From assembly GCF_030013905.1 (NCBI RefSeq), contig NZ_CP124862.1:5025051-5089050 (forward strand): a stretch of 64,000 bases of DNA, written 5' to 3'. A program made the translations under genes and the position numbers. Shown here in pieces: positions 61,576 through 64,000 of the stretch. Origin of the DNA: Petroclostridium sp. X23 (GTDB taxonomy: Bacteria > Bacillota > Clostridia > SK-Y3). The notes below the pieces were generated by a model that did not search any database, was not told the origin of the DNA, and worked only from the letters and a program-made list of their open reading frames with translations. The first letter of the stretch is position 1. The number at the start of each line of letters is the position of its first letter.

Positions 61576-63723
61576 ATGTCAAAAGTTGCAAAAGTACCTG
61601 TCATCATGCAGATGGAAGCCTTGGAATGCGGGGCGGCATCGTTATGCATGGTGCTTGCATATTATGGAAAATGGCTGCCGCTGGAGCAGGTGCGCACCGA
61701 CTGCGGTGTATCTCGGGATGGCAGCAGCGCCAAGAATCTGCTCAAAGCAGCAAGGGCTTATGGTCTTAAAGCCGCGGGTTATCGTATGGAACCGTCAGCC
61801 CTTCATGATATTTTGCTTCCGGCAATCCTTCATTGGAACTTTAATCATTTTGTAGTGCTGAATGGGTTTAAAGGAAATAAAGCCGTTCTTAACGATCCCG
61901 CAAGAGGAACCGTCGAAGTGGATATGGAAGAGTTTGACCGGGCTTTTACCGGGATTGTGCTGCGTTTTGAAAAAGGAGAAGATTTTGCAGCGGAAGGGAA
62001 GCCGCCCAGTGTGTGGGCATTTGCGAAAAAACGATTGAAAGGCACGCTTGTGCCATTTGTTTTTATTGTTTTAACAGGCATACTGACCGCATTGGTAGGT
62101 ATGATCACACCGTTGTTTTCACGTGTATTTATAGATAATATCCTTTCCGGAAAAAATCCTGAATGGTTTTCATCCTTTGTTTTTGCGATGGGTGCTACGT
62201 TACTATTCCAATTCATTGTGGCTGTTATTGAATCAGTATACTGGCTTAAAATAGAAGGGCGGTTTGCAATCACAGCGAATGCCGAATTCATGTGGCACGT
62301 CCTGCGGCTGCCGGTTGATTTTTTTTCGCAACGGTTTGCGGGAGATATTGCGGCAAGGCAGGGTTCTAATGAACAAATCGCATCCACGCTTATTAAACAG
62401 TTGGCGCCGATATTCATGAATATCTGCTTATTATTTCTGTACTTAATAATTATGCTGAAATATAATGTTATGCTGGCCGTTGTCGGTATCGCGGCAGCTT
62501 TTGTCAATATGTTTGTGATGAGGTACGTATCCCAAAAGCAGGTCAATATGAGCCGGGTAATGCAGCGGGATGGCGGTAAACTTTCGGGTATTACCATGTC
62601 AGGGATTGAGATGATAGAAACTATCAAGGCCTCCGGGGCTGAAAACGGTTTTTTTGAACGGTGGGCAGGATATCATGCCAAGCAAAACAATTCGCAGGTA
62701 GAGATCGCCCGGTTCAATCAGTTTTATGGTATGATTCCCTCGTTCTTACAGCAACTTGCCAATATTGTCGTTTTGATGATGGGTGTTTATTTGATATTGG
62801 ATGGGGAATTTACCATTGGTATGCTGATGGCTTTTCAAGGATTTTTATCTTCATTCCTTTCACCGGTCAATGAGCTTGTCGGAGTAGGACAAGCCTTTAT
62901 TACTATGCGTTCTTCCATGGAGCGAGTGGAAGATGTTATGAACTATAAACCGGATGTGAAAGAGGAGACAAAGGTGTCGGACCACAATACTGCATATGGG
63001 AAGATGAGCGGTGAGATAGAGATCAACAATATTACTTTCGGTTATAATAGGCTGGCGGAGCCGTTGATAGAAAACTTCAGTGTTCATATCAAAAAAGGGG
63101 GACGGTTAGCTTTGGTAGGAGGCAGTGGCAGTGGGAAATCCACTGTTGCAAAGCTTTTATCGGGATTGTATAGCCCGTGGTCGGGTGAAATTTATTTTGA
63201 TGGCAAGAAAAAAGATGAAATAGACCGAGGTCTTTTTACTGCATCGTTAGCTGTTGTAGATCAGGATATCGTTCTTTTTGAAGATAGTATTTCGGATAAT
63301 ATTACCATGTGGGATCAATCAATTCAGGAAACAACAGTTGTTTCCGCTGCAAAGGATGCTCAAATTCATCAAGAGATCATGCAAAGAGAGGGAGGGTATG
63401 CCCATGTTATTCAAGAAGGGGGAAAAAATTTCTCCGGAGGACAGCGCCAGCGTTTTGAGATTGCGAGAGCATTGGCGCAGGAACCGTCGGTGATCATACT
63501 TGACGAGGCAACCAGTGCGCTGGATGTAAAAACAGAGTTGGCAGTCATGGAGGCCATCAAGGCAAGAGGGATTACATGTATTATCATAGCTCATCGGCTT
63601 TCTACCATACGGGATTGTGATGAAATTATTGTACTTGATAAGGGGAAAGTGGTAGAACGGGGGACTCATGAGCAGTTGTATGCAGAAGATGGCACATATG
63701 CAAAGTTGATTGCTACCGAATAA
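61576..63723 (+). CDS. NHLM-type C39-peptidase ABC transporter
   Basis: This 715-residue bacteriocin exporter joins a C39 peptidase domain (Cys18 in ALECGAASLC, His about 90 in NHFVVL, Asp about 106 in NDPARG) to six TM helices and an ABC domain. The ABC domain has Walker A GGSGSGKST (about 515), signature FSGGQRQR and Walker B VIILDEATSALD. It would cut precursors after their Gly-Gly site and export the mature part. I start it at ATG 61576 with GGGGGT upstream; ATG 61561 is in frame. All catalytic residues are present. Confidence 0.92.
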   Translation: MSKVAKVPVIMQMEALECGAASLCMVLAYYGKWLPLEQVRTDCGVSRDGSSAKNLLKAARAYGLKAAGYRMEPSALHDILLPAILHWNFNHFVVLNGFKGNKAVLNDPARGTVEVDMEEFDRAFTGIVLRFEKGEDFAAEGKPPSVWAFAKKRLKGTLVPFVFIVLTGILTALVGMITPLFSRVFIDNILSGKNPEWFSSFVFAMGATLLFQFIVAVIESVYWLKIEGRFAITANAEFMWHVLRLPVDFFSQRFAGDIAARQGSNEQIASTLIKQLAPIFMNICLLFLYLIIMLKYNVMLAVVGIAAAFVNMFVMRYVSQKQVNMSRVMQRDGGKLSGITMSGIEMIETIKASGAENGFFERWAGYHAKQNNSQVEIARFNQFYGMIPSFLQQLANIVVLMMGVYLILDGEFTIGMLMAFQGFLSSFLSPVNELVGVGQAFITMRSSMERVEDVMNYKPDVKEETKVSDHNTAYGKMSGEIEINNITFGYNRLAEPLIENFSVHIKKGGRLALVGGSGSGKSTVAKLLSGLYSPWSGEIYFDGKKKDEIDRGLFTASLAVVDQDIVLFEDSISDNITMWDQSIQETTVVSAAKDAQIHQEIMQREGGYAHVIQEGGKNFSGGQRQRFEIARALAQEPSVIILDEATSALDVKTELAVMEAIKARGITCIIIAHRLSTIRDCDEIIVLDKGKVVERGTHEQLYAEDGTYAKLIATE

Positions 63724-63749
63724 TCTAGCAAATGGAATGGAGAATGGAC

Positions 63750-64000
63750 ATGCCGGATACTTATACGAATCAAGCGTTTGAAAGCCAATTAAAACAGCGG
63801 ATGGACAATGATCGCCGCGCAATGAAGAATGCATATGAAGATTTGATAACCATTCTTGGTGAAGGTGAGCATAGGGGAACATCTGCCCAAAAGGAAGCGG
63901 TTCACGGTGCGATTGAAAGCATTTTTACTTCACTAGGTTTGAAATGTCCTAACGTGCCGATGGAGGCTGATGGTTTAAACGAGCAGTTAGAATACATGAT
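63750..64000 (+). CDS. NHLM system second ABC protein, N-terminal part
   Basis: The frame is open to the window end (about 83 residues) and starts MPDTYTNQAFESQLKQRMDN, with GGAG 7 bases before ATG 63750; ATGs at 63744 and 63732 are in frame. Position and the leading helical region with EAVHGAIESIFTSLGLKCPN fit the second ABC transporter of NHLM clusters, whose N-terminal domain is a non-peptidase module. The ABC and membrane domains lie outside the window. Confidence 0.65.
   Translation, partial: MPDTYTNQAFESQLKQRMDNDRRAMKNAYEDLITILGEGEHRGTSAQKEAVHGAIESIFTSLGLKCPNVPMEADGLNEQLEYM

Noticed and set aside
61845..62627. 260-codon open frame antisense to the C39 ABC transporter
   Set aside because: The sense frame has intact peptidase and ABC motifs; the antisense translation shows no domain and no ribosome binding site.

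Overview
The window looks like chromosomal DNA of a motile, low-GC Gram-positive anaerobe, most likely a member of the Clostridia. The signs are AGGAGG-type ribosome binding sites throughout, FeoAB iron uptake under Fur-like operators, S-layer homology (SLH) proteins, Gram-positive-type lipoproteins, RpiR, TrmB and AcoR-like regulators, and a flagellar hook-filament cluster with two FlgK paralogues. No rRNA, tRNA or CRISPR array was recognised.

Region by region: 1-4.2 kb is a molybdate/tungstate uptake operon (end of modA, modB, modC, a DUF364 protein, modD). 4.3-6.9 kb is an iron(II) uptake locus (feoA, feoB, a Cys-rich FeoB partner) with two Fur-like boxes. 7.0-12.0 kb holds a TetR regulator and an RND-type efflux pair. 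12.1-17.6 kb is one 1849-residue SLH-anchored subtilisin-like protease. 18-22.3 kb has a TrmB-like regulator with a LysA-like decarboxylase and a convergent two-component system. 22.5-23.8 kb is a transposase gene. 24.0-25.0 kb is an orphan response regulator behind an unusual direct-repeat array. 25.2-34.5 kb is the flagellar run flgD-flgE-flgK-flgK-flgL-fliD plus a chaperone-like gene. recD2 follows. 36.9-42.6 kb is an RpiR regulator divergent from a sugar-phosphate-isomerase-like gene and a complete AfuABC/FbpABC-type ABC importer.

The accessory part starts near 42.6 kb. It has a PaxB-like membrane terpene-cyclase-family protein and a thiamine-binding-type protein. Two paralogous double-glycine-leader peptides with a CX2C-X18-H-X5-H core follow, then a GH3 enzyme with an SLH tail. 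A complete IS4-type element (47599-49095) has inserted into a dispersed repeat. Next come an orphan Cache sensor, a Nif11-type precursor peptide, and a sigma-54 activator that faces a ten-gene Mrp/Mbh-like antiporter operon. The last 3.6 kb is the start of an NHLM-type peptide export operon (small membrane protein, HlyD-like protein, C39-peptidase ABC transporter, start of a second ABC protein).

The most interesting system is the peptide/export pair. The peptide genes near 44.4 kb and the export operon near 60.5 kb share the leader element TTTTGAGCTAC-N14-CGTATATA at similar distances from their first genes, which suggests co-regulation across 16 kb. Second is the Mrp-like operon: its first eight genes follow the order of archaeal mbhA-H, but no hydrogenase genes follow. 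A GG-N10-GC sigma-54 promoter and palindromic activator sites lie between it and the activator gene.
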